Part shown: positions 36,268 through 47,100 of the stretch, one piece after another
Layout: the number at the start of each line of letters is the position of its first letter
Position numbering within the stretch: the stretch's first letter is position 1
Assembly (NCBI RefSeq): GCF_022347285.1
Contig: NZ_JAKRND010000002.1
Coordinates: forward strand, 124,001 to 188,000
Length of the DNA: 64,000 nt
Source: Corynebacterium sp. ACRPH
GTDB lineage: Bacteria > Actinomycetota > Actinomycetes > Mycobacteriales > Mycobacteriaceae
Direction: 5' to 3'
Notes under the pieces: model-generated
Databases searched by the model: none
What the model was told of the DNA's origin: nothing
What the model saw: only the letters and a program-made list of their open reading frames with translations
Program-made: the position numbers and the translations under genes

Positions 36268-37500
36268 ATGAAGCGAAGCATCGTCCGCACTCTCGCCGCT
36301 GTCACGGCTGCGATCGCCCCGTTCGCAACCGTCGCGGTCACCGCACCGGCTACCCAGGCCGCTAGCGTCTCCGCCGCCCAGAAGGCAGACGGCATCGCGC
36401 CGGCAACGCTGAAGATGAACTCCACGACTCCGAACCAGCCGGCAGAATCCACCACGTGGCGTAAGAACATCAACGCGCTGCGGGCCAACGGGTTCGACAA
36501 CGTGCAGGAGGTCTCCGCTTACTCCCCGTCGATGAAGCGCCACATCCCGCTGGTCGTCATCCAGCCGAAGGACAAGGCAAAGCGCGACAACGCTCCGACC
36601 CTGTACATGCTCAACGGCGCGGACGGTGGCGAAGGCATCGCCAACTGGCTCCGCCAGACCGACATCGTCACTTACTACGGCGGCAACGAGGACCCTAACA
36701 AGGGCACCGTCAGCCCCGGCATTGGCGCCAACATCGTGATCCCTATGAGCGGTGCATACTCCTACTACACCGACTGGATCACCGAGCCGAACACTCCAGC
36801 GATTAAGGGTCCGCAGAAGTGGGAGACCTTCCTTACTCGCGAGCTGCCACAGGCCATCGAACCGGCTCTGAAGGCTAACGACAAGCGCGCGATCGCCGGC
36901 ATGTCCATGACCGGCACCACCTCCCTGCTGTACGCGCAGCACCACCCGGGCTTCTACGACTCGGTCGGTTCCTTCTCCGGCTGTGCTGCAACCACCACGG
37001 GCCTGACCCCGCAGTTCATCGACCTGGTTCTGAACCGCGGTGGCACGGACTTCACCAAGATGTGGGGTCCGGTCAACGGTAAGGTGGCTCGCGACAACGA
37101 TGCTCTGATCAACGCTGAGAAGCTGCGTGGCCAGAAGAACATCTACGTCTCCACCAGCTCCGGGTTCCCCGGCGAGCACGACATGCCATGGTCCGAGCGC
37201 GTGAACGGCCAGCTGTCCTCCGCAGCTCAGGTGATCTTCGAGGGCGCTGTCATCGAGGGCGCCACTAACGCCTGCACCCGCGACCTGGCTCGTAAGACCA
37301 ACTCGCTGGGCATTCCGGTGAACTACAACTTCCGCCCGGCAGGCACCCACCAGTGGGGCTACTGGCAGGATGACCTGCGCGGCTACTGGGGCGACCTGGT
37401 TGCCGGCCTGGGCACGGGCGTCAAGCGCCCGCCGCTGGTGCCGACCAAGCCGATCTCCCCAGAGCAGTTCTGGGAGGGCTCCACCGCGGGCTCCCGCTAG
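36268..37500 (+). CDS. secreted mycolyltransferase (antigen 85 / Cmt family)
   Basis: The 410-residue esterase-fold enzyme transfers mycolic acids to trehalose or arabinogalactan in the cell envelope. A Sec signal peptide occupies about residues 1-32 (MKRSIVRTLAAVTAAIAPFA, ending in TQAAS). The nucleophile serine lies in AGMSMTGTTS, and the histidine in RPAGTHQWGYW, matching the antigen 85 triad pattern. The ATG at 36268 is preceded by AGAAGGA. A terminator follows. Its presence implies a mycolate-bearing Corynebacterium. Confidence 0.92.
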   Translation: MKRSIVRTLAAVTAAIAPFATVAVTAPATQAASVSAAQKADGIAPATLKMNSTTPNQPAESTTWRKNINALRANGFDNVQEVSAYSPSMKRHIPLVVIQPKDKAKRDNAPTLYMLNGADGGEGIANWLRQTDIVTYYGGNEDPNKGTVSPGIGANIVIPMSGAYSYYTDWITEPNTPAIKGPQKWETFLTRELPQAIEPALKANDKRAIAGMSMTGTTSLLYAQHHPGFYDSVGSFSGCAATTTGLTPQFIDLVLNRGGTDFTKMWGPVNGKVARDNDALINAEKLRGQKNIYVSTSSGFPGEHDMPWSERVNGQLSSAAQVIFEGAVIEGATNACTRDLARKTNSLGIPVNYNFRPAGTHQWGYWQDDLRGYWGDLVAGLGTGVKRPPLVPTKPISPEQFWEGSTAGSR

Positions 37501-37557
37501 TTCTCAGGCGCTCTCACACAGCGCCAGATAGCAACACAACCAGATATAACAACACTT

Positions 37558-37588
37558 CCCCCGCCACAGACCACCTCCGTGGCGGGGG
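37558..37588 (+). terminator. terminator after the mycolyltransferase gene
   Basis: CCCCCGCCAC and GTGGCGGGGG form a perfect 10-bp stem around AGACCACCTCC, followed by TTGTCC. It is 58 bp after the stop codon. Confidence 0.7.
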
Positions 37589-37618
37589 TTGTCCTATGCA
37601 GATAGTAGTGTGCCTTAC

Positions 37619-39199
37619 ATGAAGCAATCCCAACAGCAGCCTCGTCCATTCCGCAGCTCCCCCATCGCCGGAGCTCGGGATGCCTACACGGGCGTGGACT
37701 TCAACCTCGGGTTCCACGTGCTGCGCTACGACCTACAGTTGGACTACGACGTTGAACCCAACCGCCTGCGCGGCGTGGCGCGCCTGGCGGTCGAGAACTA
37801 CCGTCCGCTGAAAACCATGACGTTGGACCTGGCCAATAACCTGGCCGTTAACCGCGTGGAAGTCACCGGCCACGGGGCGGCTGCCAACAACGGAACGATG
37901 AAAATCCGCCGCTTCCGGCACAACGGCAACAAGCTAACGATCACTTTCGCAGACGAGATTGCCGAGGATCAGTCCTTTGACCTGACCATCAAGTACGGCG
38001 GCTACCCGCGCCCGCTGCGCTCCAAGTGGGGCGAGGTTGGCTGGGAGGAAACCGACGGCGGAGCCCTGGTGGCAGGCCAACCCAATGGCGCCCCCAGCTG
38101 GTTCCCCTGCGACGATACGCCGGACGAAAAGGCGATGTTCCGCGTAGCCATCACCGCCCACCGGGACGTCACCGCCATCGCCCACGGCACCCTGGTGGAG
38201 CAGTACAGCAAGGGCAACAACACCACTCGTGTGTTTGAAACCAACTATCCCATGGCCACCTACCTGGCCGCGGTGTACGTCGGCCCCTTTAAGCGAATCG
38301 ACTTCCGCAGTGCGGAGCTCGGTCGCAAGACCGTCCCGGTGTTCGGCTGGCTCCCCGAGGGCACGGAGCACGCCAAGCGGGTCCGTGAGCTGGTCAACGA
38401 GGATTTCGGCCAGCAGACGGAGATGGTCGAGGTCTACTCGGAGCTCTTCGGCACCTACCCCTTTCCGGAATACTCCGTGGTGGTCACGGACGAGGATATG
38501 GAGATCCCCCTCGAAGCCCAGGGCATGAGCATGTTCGGCTGCAACCACGCCGACGGCAAGCACACCTGGGAGCGCCTGATCGCCCACGAGCTATCCCACC
38601 AGTGGTTCGGCAACTCCGTCGGCCTGGTGGAGTGGCGGGATATTTGGCTCAACGAGGGCTTCGCCTGCTATTCCGAGTGGTTGTGGTTCGAAAAGTCGCA
38701 AGACATCCCCGCCGCCCACCATGCGTGGGCGCACCACCATGCGCTCGCGGAGAAGCCGCAGGACATTCTGCTGATCGGCCCCGGTGCCGAAGACATGTTC
38801 GACGACCGGCTGTACAAGCGCGGAGCCGTCACCGTCCACGCCCTACGCGTGCTGCTGGGTGACGAGGCGTTCTTCGACATGGTTAAGCGCTGGACCACGC
38901 AGCACCGCATGGGGTTGGTGGAAACGCGCGACCTGGAGAACCTGGCAAACACCGTCGCCGAGGAAAACGGTGTGGCCCGAAGTGAGGTACAGGGTCTGTT
39001 CGACCGCTGGTTGCGTCACCAAGAACTACCCGAATTCCCCGGCGGTGAGGGCATCGAGCTCAGCGAGGAGCAACTGCGCGAGCTGCCCGCGGGCCCTGCT
39101 GCGGAAATGGTCGATGCCTCCGGGCCGGCGCGTGCCGTGGATGCACTGAAGCGCGTCGGACAGCGGCTCGGCAAGCTCGGCGAGAGGCTGCATGACTAG
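37619..39199 (+). CDS. M1 family zinc metallopeptidase
   Basis: This roughly 526-residue aminopeptidase-like enzyme has the zinc site HELSHQWFGNSV plus the third ligand in WLNEGFACYSEW. The substrate motif normally read as GAMEN is not present; the matching place reads EAQGMSMFG. The protein lacks the long ERAP-like C-terminal domain and ends in a short Ala/Glu-rich helix. No signal peptide is seen, so it is probably cytosolic. The ATG at 37619 is used because upstream codons overlap the preceding terminator. Confidence 0.88.
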   Translation: MKQSQQQPRPFRSSPIAGARDAYTGVDFNLGFHVLRYDLQLDYDVEPNRLRGVARLAVENYRPLKTMTLDLANNLAVNRVEVTGHGAAANNGTMKIRRFRHNGNKLTITFADEIAEDQSFDLTIKYGGYPRPLRSKWGEVGWEETDGGALVAGQPNGAPSWFPCDDTPDEKAMFRVAITAHRDVTAIAHGTLVEQYSKGNNTTRVFETNYPMATYLAAVYVGPFKRIDFRSAELGRKTVPVFGWLPEGTEHAKRVRELVNEDFGQQTEMVEVYSELFGTYPFPEYSVVVTDEDMEIPLEAQGMSMFGCNHADGKHTWERLIAHELSHQWFGNSVGLVEWRDIWLNEGFACYSEWLWFEKSQDIPAAHHAWAHHHALAEKPQDILLIGPGAEDMFDDRLYKRGAVTVHALRVLLGDEAFFDMVKRWTTQHRMGLVETRDLENLANTVAEENGVARSEVQGLFDRWLRHQELPEFPGGEGIELSEEQLRELPAGPAAEMVDASGPARAVDALKRVGQRLGKLGERLHD

Positions 39200-39229
39200 C
39201 CCTTTCTGGGCCGTCGGACGGGTTAACTA

Positions 39230-40522
39230 ATGCGCGCCATATCGCTCGCCACAGTCTTCGTGGCCATCGCCGGTTACCTGGTGATTTGGGTTGCCAATAA
39301 GGGGCTGACCACCGCCGGGTACGAAGACTTCATGGTCTACTGGTCGCTGTTCTTCGCGATGACGGGCGTGCTGGACGGGCTGATGCAGGAGACCGCCCGG
39401 GCCGTCTCCACCCGGCGCGCAGTGGTGGGCGCCCCGCAGACTGACACTGCGCAGGCTGGCACGTTGCGGGCTGACACTGCGCGGGCAGGCACCCCGCGCC
39501 CGTTCGCCCTGACAAGCTACATCGCCCTGGCTATCGGTCTGATAGCGCTCGTCACTGGACCGTTGTGGATCGGCCAGCTCGTGCCTGGACTGACCGGGTG
39601 GGGGCTGGTGCTCATAGCCATCGGCCTGGCCTGTTATACGTTCCAAGCGACGGTCTGCGGCCTGCTGTCCGCCAACCACTCGTGGCCGAGCTTCGCCTGG
39701 CTGATGGCCATCGATTCCGGGGTGCGGCTGGCGCTGGCCGTCGTCGCGTGGGCTCTGGGCTGGCAGCTGCTGGCCTACCTGTTCGTCACGGTGATTGGCG
39801 CGGCCACTTGGCTGCTGATTCTCGCCTGCTCCCCCGCTGCTAGAGCCACCCTGCGCGACCGGGCGGACGTGCCCACCCGCCCGTTCCTCTCGCGCACGGT
39901 CAAGGCCATGGTCGCCTCGGGCGCGAACGCCGTGATGATCACCGGTTTCAGCGTGCTGCTACGCTACACCTCGGACGCGGACGTCGGCCCTGGTGCGCTC
40001 GCCGCCACCATCACCGCGATCACGCTCACGCGCGCGCCGATCCTAGTACCACTCCAGCGCTTCCAGCCTGCGCTTATCGTGCACTTCACGAAACACCGCG
40101 AGCGCGTCCTGCGCGCCGCCGCGCTGCCCATCACCGCGGTGGGAGCCGTCGCGGCCATCGGAGGTATCGCCGCCTACTTCCTCGCCGCGCCACTGATGGG
40201 GCTATTTTTTGACGCCGCCGTGATCTCCTCCCCCGCCACCCTCGGATGGCTCACGCTCGTCTCCGGAGCGACGGCCATCCTAATGATCAGCGGCTCGGCA
40301 GCGCTCGCGGCGGATCGCCACAACCTCTACACGGCCGGGTGGCTGATTGCGATTGTCCTGTCCACGGCGGCGCTCATGCTTGACTATTCCCCCGATACGC
40401 GCGCCATCTGGGCGCTGGCAGTCGGCCCGAGTGTGGGTGCGGCGGTGCAGCTGGGCGTGCTCGCGCTTGCTGCCCAAAGCACCGCCCACGCCCCCGCCCA
40501 GACAAGGAAAACCGAAGCCTAG
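39230..40522 (+). CDS. polytopic membrane protein, flippase-like
   Basis: The 430-residue protein has about ten to twelve hydrophobic helices in two halves. A charged loop near residues 65-90 contains an imperfect repeat (AQAGTLRADTARAGTPRP). The layout (N-terminal helix ISLATVFVAIAGYLVIW, paired helices, no ATPase) resembles MOP-superfamily polysaccharide flippases, but I see no diagnostic motif. It starts 30 bp after the M1 peptidase on the same strand, so the two may be cotranscribed. Convergent with the MFS gene, with overlapping ends. Confidence 0.6.
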   Translation: MRAISLATVFVAIAGYLVIWVANKGLTTAGYEDFMVYWSLFFAMTGVLDGLMQETARAVSTRRAVVGAPQTDTAQAGTLRADTARAGTPRPFALTSYIALAIGLIALVTGPLWIGQLVPGLTGWGLVLIAIGLACYTFQATVCGLLSANHSWPSFAWLMAIDSGVRLALAVVAWALGWQLLAYLFVTVIGAATWLLILACSPAARATLRDRADVPTRPFLSRTVKAMVASGANAVMITGFSVLLRYTSDADVGPGALAATITAITLTRAPILVPLQRFQPALIVHFTKHRERVLRAAALPITAVGAVAAIGGIAAYFLAAPLMGLFFDAAVISSPATLGWLTLVSGATAILMISGSAALAADRHNLYTAGWLIAIVLSTAALMLDYSPDTRAIWALAVGPSVGAAVQLGVLALAAQSTAHAPAQTRKTEA

Positions 40523-41877
40523 TTCCGCTGCTGCTCCGGGGTGGGAATGAACTTCTTGGAAGTCAGCGTCACCACAATAAGACCGATAAAGGCAACGACC
40601 GCACCGAAGCCCAACATCTCGGTGTAGGTGAACCAATCCTTCAGGCGCGAAAGGATCATCGGGAAGAAGAATCCGATGTAGGTGATCGTGTAGAAGAAGG
40701 CAGTCAGTCCGCCGAGGTCGTCGGCGCTGGCGATGCGCTGAACCTCCGTCAGGCCGGTGATTAGGCATACGCCATAGCCGGTGCCCAGGATGAGGCCGAC
40801 TGCGACCGTTCCGGCCAGCGAGCCGACGTGAGCGGTCCAAGCTGCAACGACCATGCCGATAATCACCAGCACCAGGCCGATCTGCTGGGCCTGGGAGTTA
40901 TTCGGGTTGATGTACTTGGTGGAAACCTGCTGGATGCCAAAGCCACAGGCCAGCGCGATGGCTGTGATGCCAGCCGAGAAGGCGATGGGATAGGGAACCT
41001 GATCCTGTGCCAGGCTCGGCATGATCGCATAGGCCACACCGGCGCAGCCGAAGACCCAGGGGGCGATCGGAACCACGGCGGTGAGAAAGCGCGGGTGCCG
41101 CAAGGAGGGCACCTTGAGGTCCGACCAGAAGGAGCCCTCCATCTTGAGGTGCGCGTTCTGGCGGGTCTCCGGCACACCGAGGATGCCGATCATGGACACG
41201 GCGCACAGCAGGATGCTGAGGATGTAGGGAGTCTGGCCCGGTGCGGGACCCCACTCCGCCAGCACGCCCGCCAGCGCCGCACCAACGGCGAATCCCAAGG
41301 TCAGGGACATGGTTGCGCGGCGAGCCCCAGACCCCTCCTGTGCGCTGGGGTCGAACGATGGGGTGGAAAGCTCCTTGATCCATGCACCGCCTGCGGTCAT
41401 CACAATGCCGACGGCAAATCCGCTGAGCAGACGACCGGTGAAGATCAGTGGCTCATTCATTTCACCGACGGCGATGAGGACACTACCGACAAGACTGATG
41501 ATCGGGGCGGGAAGCATGACGACACGGCGGCCGTAGCGGTCCGAAAGCGGGCCGCACAGCAGCAGGCCCGCCGCGATGCCGGCGGCGTAGCAGGCCAGGA
41601 GGGCATCGACGAAGACAGACCCAAAGACGTTCTCACCTCGGTAGAAGACCATCATCGGAGTGAACTCGTTGCCCGCGTAGGCGACCGCCAACACGGCGAA
41701 AGCAACCAACATCCAGTACTTCTTCTCCGCGCGGGTCTTGGCTCCGCGAGTGGAAGGCGCTACCTTGCGGCTGCGCACGGCATTATTCTGCTTGCTCTGC
41801 GCGTTCTGCTCGGGCGTATCCACTTCCCGGTGATTCTCGTCAAATGTGTCCTCGGCCATAAGGGCAAGCCTAGTCAT
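40519..41877 (-). CDS. MFS transporter
   Basis: The roughly 452-residue protein has twelve hydrophobic helices. The signature loop between helices 2 and 3 reads GPLSDRYGRRVVML, typical of the major facilitator superfamily. A hydrophilic N-terminal tail of about 50 residues precedes the first helix. The substrate is unknown. Two in-frame methionines (complements of 41875-41877 and 41857-41859) are possible starts, neither with a good ribosome site. Divergent from the acyl-CoA oxidase gene. Confidence 0.8.
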   Translation of the reverse strand: MTRLALMAEDTFDENHREVDTPEQNAQSKQNNAVRSRKVAPSTRGAKTRAEKKYWMLVAFAVLAVAYAGNEFTPMMVFYRGENVFGSVFVDALLACYAAGIAAGLLLCGPLSDRYGRRVVMLPAPIISLVGSVLIAVGEMNEPLIFTGRLLSGFAVGIVMTAGGAWIKELSTPSFDPSAQEGSGARRATMSLTLGFAVGAALAGVLAEWGPAPGQTPYILSILLCAVSMIGILGVPETRQNAHLKMEGSFWSDLKVPSLRHPRFLTAVVPIAPWVFGCAGVAYAIMPSLAQDQVPYPIAFSAGITAIALACGFGIQQVSTKYINPNNSQAQQIGLVLVIIGMVVAAWTAHVGSLAGTVAVGLILGTGYGVCLITGLTEVQRIASADDLGGLTAFFYTITYIGFFFPMILSRLKDWFTYTEMLGFGAVVAFIGLIVVTLTSKKFIPTPEQQRN

Positions 41878-41994
41878 CCGATAGGAGACCACCAACGCAA
41901 CGCTGCAGCTACTACGCTCCACCCAATGATTTAGTCATAGATTTATTAGCAAATTTTCGAGTTGTGGATCACACTCTTGCGTATCATTAATTTC

Positions 41995-44172
41995 ATGTCA
42001 CCAAACAATTCCGAGAACACGACCGAAAACACCGCAACGACTGATAGCTCGGTCACATCGAGCCCAGCCGATGGAATTGCTGACAAGTCTGGAAACAAAC
42101 TCCGCCGCTCCACCTCGGCGCCCAAGACCTTGTCCACGGCTCCAACCGCTGAAGCGCAGGCGTCAATAGCAAAGGCGCTGCAGACCGTCCTCGACGGCGA
42201 CTTCCCGGAAGCACGCGAGGAAACCCGCAGCCTGCTGGCAGACCCAGACATCCTGCCGCGCACCGACCTGGACCTCGAGCAGTCCCGTGCCCGCACCACC
42301 GAGCACCTGCAGCGTGTGCTTGAATCCGGGGTGCCGAAACACGCCTTCCGCGCCGACCAGGGCGGCACGGGAGAAACCGGCCGTTGCCTGACCTCCATCG
42401 AGATGCTAGGGCATGCCGACCTGTCGCTCATGGTGAAGTCCGGAGTGCAGTGGGGCCTGTTCGGCGGCGCCGTCGGCAACCTGGGAACCGAGCGCCACCA
42501 GGAGATGGTGGGGAAGCTGATGAACCTCGAGGCCCTCGGCTGCTTCGCCATGACCGAGCGCGGACACGGCTCCGACGTGCAGCAGCTGGAGACCACGGCG
42601 ACTTACGACGCGGAGACGCAGGAGTTCATCATCAACTCCCCCACCGCCTCCGCCGAGAAGTGGTTTATCGGCAATGCGGCGCGCGATGGCCGCTGGGCGG
42701 CAGTGTTTGCGCAGCTCATTGTCCCCGATGCTGAGAACGCGACCGAAGCTGGCGACGACGCGCAGGCTGAATCGCAGGGCGTGCACTGCCTGCTGGTGCG
42801 CATCCGCGAAGACGACGGCTCCCCCATCGACGGCGTGCGCATCGGTGACCACGGCCACAAGGGCGGGCTGAAGGGCGTGGACAACGGCACCATCAGCTTC
42901 GATAACCACCGCGTACCCCGCGAGGCACTGCTGAACCGCTTCGCCGACGTGGACGAGGCCGGCAACTACACCTCCCCCATCGAAAACCCGAACCGCCGCT
43001 TCTTCACGATGCTCGGAGCCCTGGTGCGCGGGCGCGTGACCGTGGGAGCTGCCGCAGGCGCGGCCGCCCGCACCGCGCTAGACATTGCTGTGACGTACGC
43101 GAACCTGCGGCGTCAATTCGCTCCCGACGATTCGCTCCCCGAAAACCGCCTGATCGAGCACCGTTGGCACCGCCTGCGCCTCATCCCGCGCGTGGCCCGC
43201 GCCTACGGCCTGCAGTTCGCCACGAACAAGCTGATCGCGCGCGTGCACGAGCTGGACCAGCGGGGCGTGGAACCGACCGAATACACCAAGGAACAGCAGG
43301 CCGACCAGCGCGAAGTTGAAGCGCACGCCGCAGCACTGAAAGCCGCCAACACCGCGCACGCCACCGACACGATCCAGGAGGCCCGCGAGGCCTGCGGCGG
43401 CGCGGGCTACATGGCGGAGAACCTGCTGACCACGCTGAAGGCGGACTCGGATGTGTTCACCACCTTCGAGGGCGACAACGTGGTGATGATGCAGCTGGCA
43501 GCGAAGGAACTAATGACGGGCTTCGCCAAGGAGCTCGGCGGCCTGAACCCGATGGAGATGGTGCGCTTCGGTCTGGATAGCTTCGGCAACCTGCTGCGCC
43601 GCCGCACCGCCGCAGACGCGCTGATCCAGAACCTGGTGGATACGTTCAGCGACTCCGAGGAGACCTCGCTGTTCGACCCGGCCTACCAGATCAACCTGCT
43701 CAGCGAACGGGAGGATCGCCTGATGCGCTCCCTCGCCCGCCGCCTGCGCCCCGCCCGCAAGATGGATGTGGACGAAGCGGCGAAGGTAGTCGATCGCGCG
43801 CAGGATCACCTGCTGGCCGTCGGCTGGGCGCACGTCGATCGCATCATCTTCGAGGCCTTCGTGGAGGCCGAGTCCAAGCTGGATTCAGAGAACGCGCAGC
43901 GCGTTCTGGAGCAGGTGCGCCTGGTGTACTTCCTCAGCTGCATCGTGGACAACGCCAGCTGGTACCTGGAGCAAAACCTGCTGACGGGTACCCGCACCAA
44001 GGCCGCCCGCGCCGCGCTGAACGACCTTGTAGATTCCCTGGGGCCCTGGTCGCAGACGCTGGTGGACGCTTTCGGCATTCCGGACCACATCACGGACCTG
44101 AAGCTGATGGAGGGCTACGAGGCGATGGTTCCCAAGTACGAGTCGGATCCGGCCGCGGGGCAGGCAGGGTAG
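41995..44172 (+). CDS. acyl-CoA oxidase / dehydrogenase family protein
   Basis: The roughly 725-residue flavoprotein has the layout of acyl-CoA oxidases, which begin beta-oxidation. The FAD region is ALGCFAMTERGHGSDVQQLE, followed by the central domain. The segment EACGGAGYMAENLL leads to TFEGDNVVMMQLAAKEL, containing the likely catalytic glutamate. A C-terminal acyl-CoA oxidase domain follows (PARKMDVDEAAKVVDRAQDH). The ATG at 41995 (MSPNNSENTT) is used. Its stop is only 10 bp from the 3' end of the lanthipeptide synthetase gene on the other strand, which marks the left edge of the lanthipeptide island. Confidence 0.88.
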   Translation: MSPNNSENTTENTATTDSSVTSSPADGIADKSGNKLRRSTSAPKTLSTAPTAEAQASIAKALQTVLDGDFPEAREETRSLLADPDILPRTDLDLEQSRARTTEHLQRVLESGVPKHAFRADQGGTGETGRCLTSIEMLGHADLSLMVKSGVQWGLFGGAVGNLGTERHQEMVGKLMNLEALGCFAMTERGHGSDVQQLETTATYDAETQEFIINSPTASAEKWFIGNAARDGRWAAVFAQLIVPDAENATEAGDDAQAESQGVHCLLVRIREDDGSPIDGVRIGDHGHKGGLKGVDNGTISFDNHRVPREALLNRFADVDEAGNYTSPIENPNRRFFTMLGALVRGRVTVGAAAGAAARTALDIAVTYANLRRQFAPDDSLPENRLIEHRWHRLRLIPRVARAYGLQFATNKLIARVHELDQRGVEPTEYTKEQQADQREVEAHAAALKAANTAHATDTIQEAREACGGAGYMAENLLTTLKADSDVFTTFEGDNVVMMQLAAKELMTGFAKELGGLNPMEMVRFGLDSFGNLLRRRTAADALIQNLVDTFSDSEETSLFDPAYQINLLSEREDRLMRSLARRLRPARKMDVDEAAKVVDRAQDHLLAVGWAHVDRIIFEAFVEAESKLDSENAQRVLEQVRLVYFLSCIVDNASWYLEQNLLTGTRTKAARAALNDLVDSLGPWSQTLVDAFGIPDHITDLKLMEGYEAMVPKYESDPAAGQAG

Positions 44173-44182
44173 CTGGTTCCGG

Positions 44183-47100
44183 CTACCCGTGCCACGGTGC
44201 GGCGACGAGGCGCGGTGCCCTGCCCAGGAAATTTGTGACGCCACTAGTTGCCTCTTCGCCAAGCGCGTCGGCGAAGCCGTCCGCGCTCAGTCCCAAGAGG
44301 TATTGGCCGATTCCGGCCATCCCGCACATCAAAGAGCCCGAGAACGTCTCCTTGGTGTTGGCGCCTGCCATGTCTGCAGGCAGAGTTTTCTCAACCAGAT
44401 CGCGCTGGGCAGCCATTAGCCAACCGGGCTCCCAGGGCAGTTCCACTCCGGTATCTGCTGAAGCTTCCTCCAGCAGTGCAACTGCTTCGAGTACACCGAT
44501 GCTGCCGTGACAAGCGGATAGCCCCAAGTGGTCGCGCTCCTTCAACAGCTCTGGGGCGATGAGCTGCAACACCTGTTGAGCGCTGGTGCGCAGTTCAGTG
44601 TCCACGGAGCGCATAAGAGTTACGGCGAGCAGCCCATAACCCGTCGCTCCGTGGCACCAACCGGCGGCGATGCTATCGGGTTCGCTCCGCTGCAAGAAAT
44701 CCACGATGTGCTGTACAGCTGGGCGGGCGATATGGGGGTTACCGCCGACGCCTAGGTAGGTATCCACGATTCCCGCGAGACCGTGTGCATAGCCGCAGAA
44801 GTCGTCGTCATTCCAAGGCTGGAGGCTCAACCACGTTTCCAATACCTGCGTGCCAGCGGCTATTGCCGAACTGATGTTGGGGTAGTCCTCTTTCCCTCCC
44901 ACCTCAGCAAGACAACTGAGGACGCGAATGTTGCCTGCCAGCCCGTTGATGACTTCCAGGTCGCTCACAGTAAGCTCGGCGATCTCCTCTTCGCTCAACC
45001 CCGCCCAGTTGTCTCGCAGGTCTCTTGCTGCTTGGGAGATGAGGTTGGGAATAGCTTCGTCGCTGGGCGGCGTGGCACTGGCACGGCACTGCGCCAGAGC
45101 CAGCAACTGCCCCATAGTCCCCGAGCTCCATCCGGAAGGCGTGTGCTCCCAGGGTACGACCAAAGGCATGCCTCCGGTCCCACCAAATTGTTCACCGAGG
45201 CTGGACACAGCGCGCTCCAGAAGTTCTCGAACCGCTGTAACGTCGCACGTCTCGGCAGGGATTCTTCCCTGATCTGCAGCGCTGACCAGGCAAGCAAGGA
45301 AGTAAAGGCTGCCCGCTGCCCCGCCATAAAACTGGTCAGAACTGGCACCTGGCTGCCAATTGCGGTCGAAGTCCTCCCCAACCGTCGAAGCGAGGAAGTC
45401 GGTGCCGAAAATCGATTCCGGGTTGTAGCCTGCCCGCTGCACAAGGAAGTCGGCAACCTGCTCAAGCAACTCGAGTGGAGTTCCGATTGTGCTTGCGTAT
45501 TCCTCTGGCGCGTTGAAACGATTCTGCTGGTAACGGCCGATAAAGCTAGCATCGATCCACTTCAGCTGGTCGGCCACCGCCTGCTCTAGTTCTCCTTCGC
45601 TCTTGGCTCGCAAAGCTCGCAGGTTGTACTGAACCACCGCAGCAGGACTGCGCACGATTTTGGCATGCGCCGAATCGGCTTCCGCCTTGTCCCCAACGCC
45701 CAGAGGGGCGCTCCCCAGGGCACTGCCATCCAGGCTCCTGATCTCCATGGAATCGCGGGCAACGCTAAAGGCTGGGTAATCATCTTCCGCCAATGCGCGC
45801 ATCTCCGCTTCCCACAGCTGCTTATCGCCCCACAAGAGAATCTGGGCATTCGCCCACGCAACCAGTTCCGGATCATCAACAATGTGTGGGTTCGTCGCAA
45901 CGTTACGCACATGTGCGTAGCGATAAGTCGGAGTGAGGATCACACGGCTCCGGATTTGGGAGTGCTCGGCCACAATCCGCTCCACAGTGTCGCTGGAGTC
46001 TGCGAGGGCTCGAATGCCGGCGTCAAAACCCTGGCGAACAGCCAACCGCACCTCGTCGACCGTGGCGTCATCGCGATCCATGTACAACCCCGCCGGATCC
46101 TCTTCAGGCATCGTGGAGACCATTTCAAAACGTCGCTTGCCATCCTTCCCTACGGTTACGCGGGGAACCGGAAAGGGGAACTTCGCTCCTTTAGCCGTGC
46201 GCTGGCGGATCAACCCGGTTTCCACCGAGTCCGCTCCTTTTCCGATGCGGTGCGGCAGCAACCCGACGCGCAGGACTGTCTGGTTGAAGCGCTGCTCGTT
46301 CTGTGTTTCCCACAGACCCAACTCGGGCTGAAACAGCGTTTCCATATCGATCAGGGTGGGCAGCCCTTCAGCAGCCAGGAAGTTGCCGAAATGGAAGTCC
46401 GTACCGGCCAAGACATGCCCAAGGGCTAGCCACTGACCAGCCGCGTGCCAGTACGCTACTGCCGGACGTTCGCTTTCTTCCACGTCCGTGATGTACTCCG
46501 ACCAGCCGTGATCTGCAGAGGTTATGCACCGTGGTGCACGAGGGAACCCCAGCCGGTCGGTGATCTGCATCATCGCAGCATCACTATCCATGGCGCGAGG
46601 TCGGTAGATTACGCGGCGGCCTTCTGTGAAGTCGATGCGCAACACCGTGTGGTGCCCGCAGTGGGGATCACCAAGGCCACCTATCACTTCTGTCACTGCT
46701 TCCGACAACCGCTCGGTGCTTGGTTTTACGGCGTGGCTTGCACGCACAACTCCCGCAGCCAGGAGCTTGAGTTCGTCTTCTCGCAGGTGCTGCTCCGCCT
46801 CAGCGAACGCAATCGCGGTGCGCTTAAGCGCCCAGGCTAGGCGAATCGCCACGGCGGATTCAGGGTTGGCTTTCAACCGTTCACCGCTGATGAGTTGTTC
46901 CTGCAGCCAGCGGCCAGCGATCCGTGCGGCCTCCTGGGTCCACTGTTCGACTACCGCATCTTTGAAGGGTTCTGAGCACGGCCAACTGGTCTCAGAAGGC
47001 ATCCCAACCAGTCGGCGGAACGCCGGGAAGATGTACTGCGAGAATTGCGTGACGTCTACGGCTTCCCCGGAAAATCGAAGATCCTGCAGGTCAGCAACGG

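Noticed and set aside
36094..37350. Long frame antisense to the mycolyltransferase gene
   Set aside because: The forward gene has a signal peptide and catalytic motifs; the antisense product is low-complexity Val/Arg/Gly.
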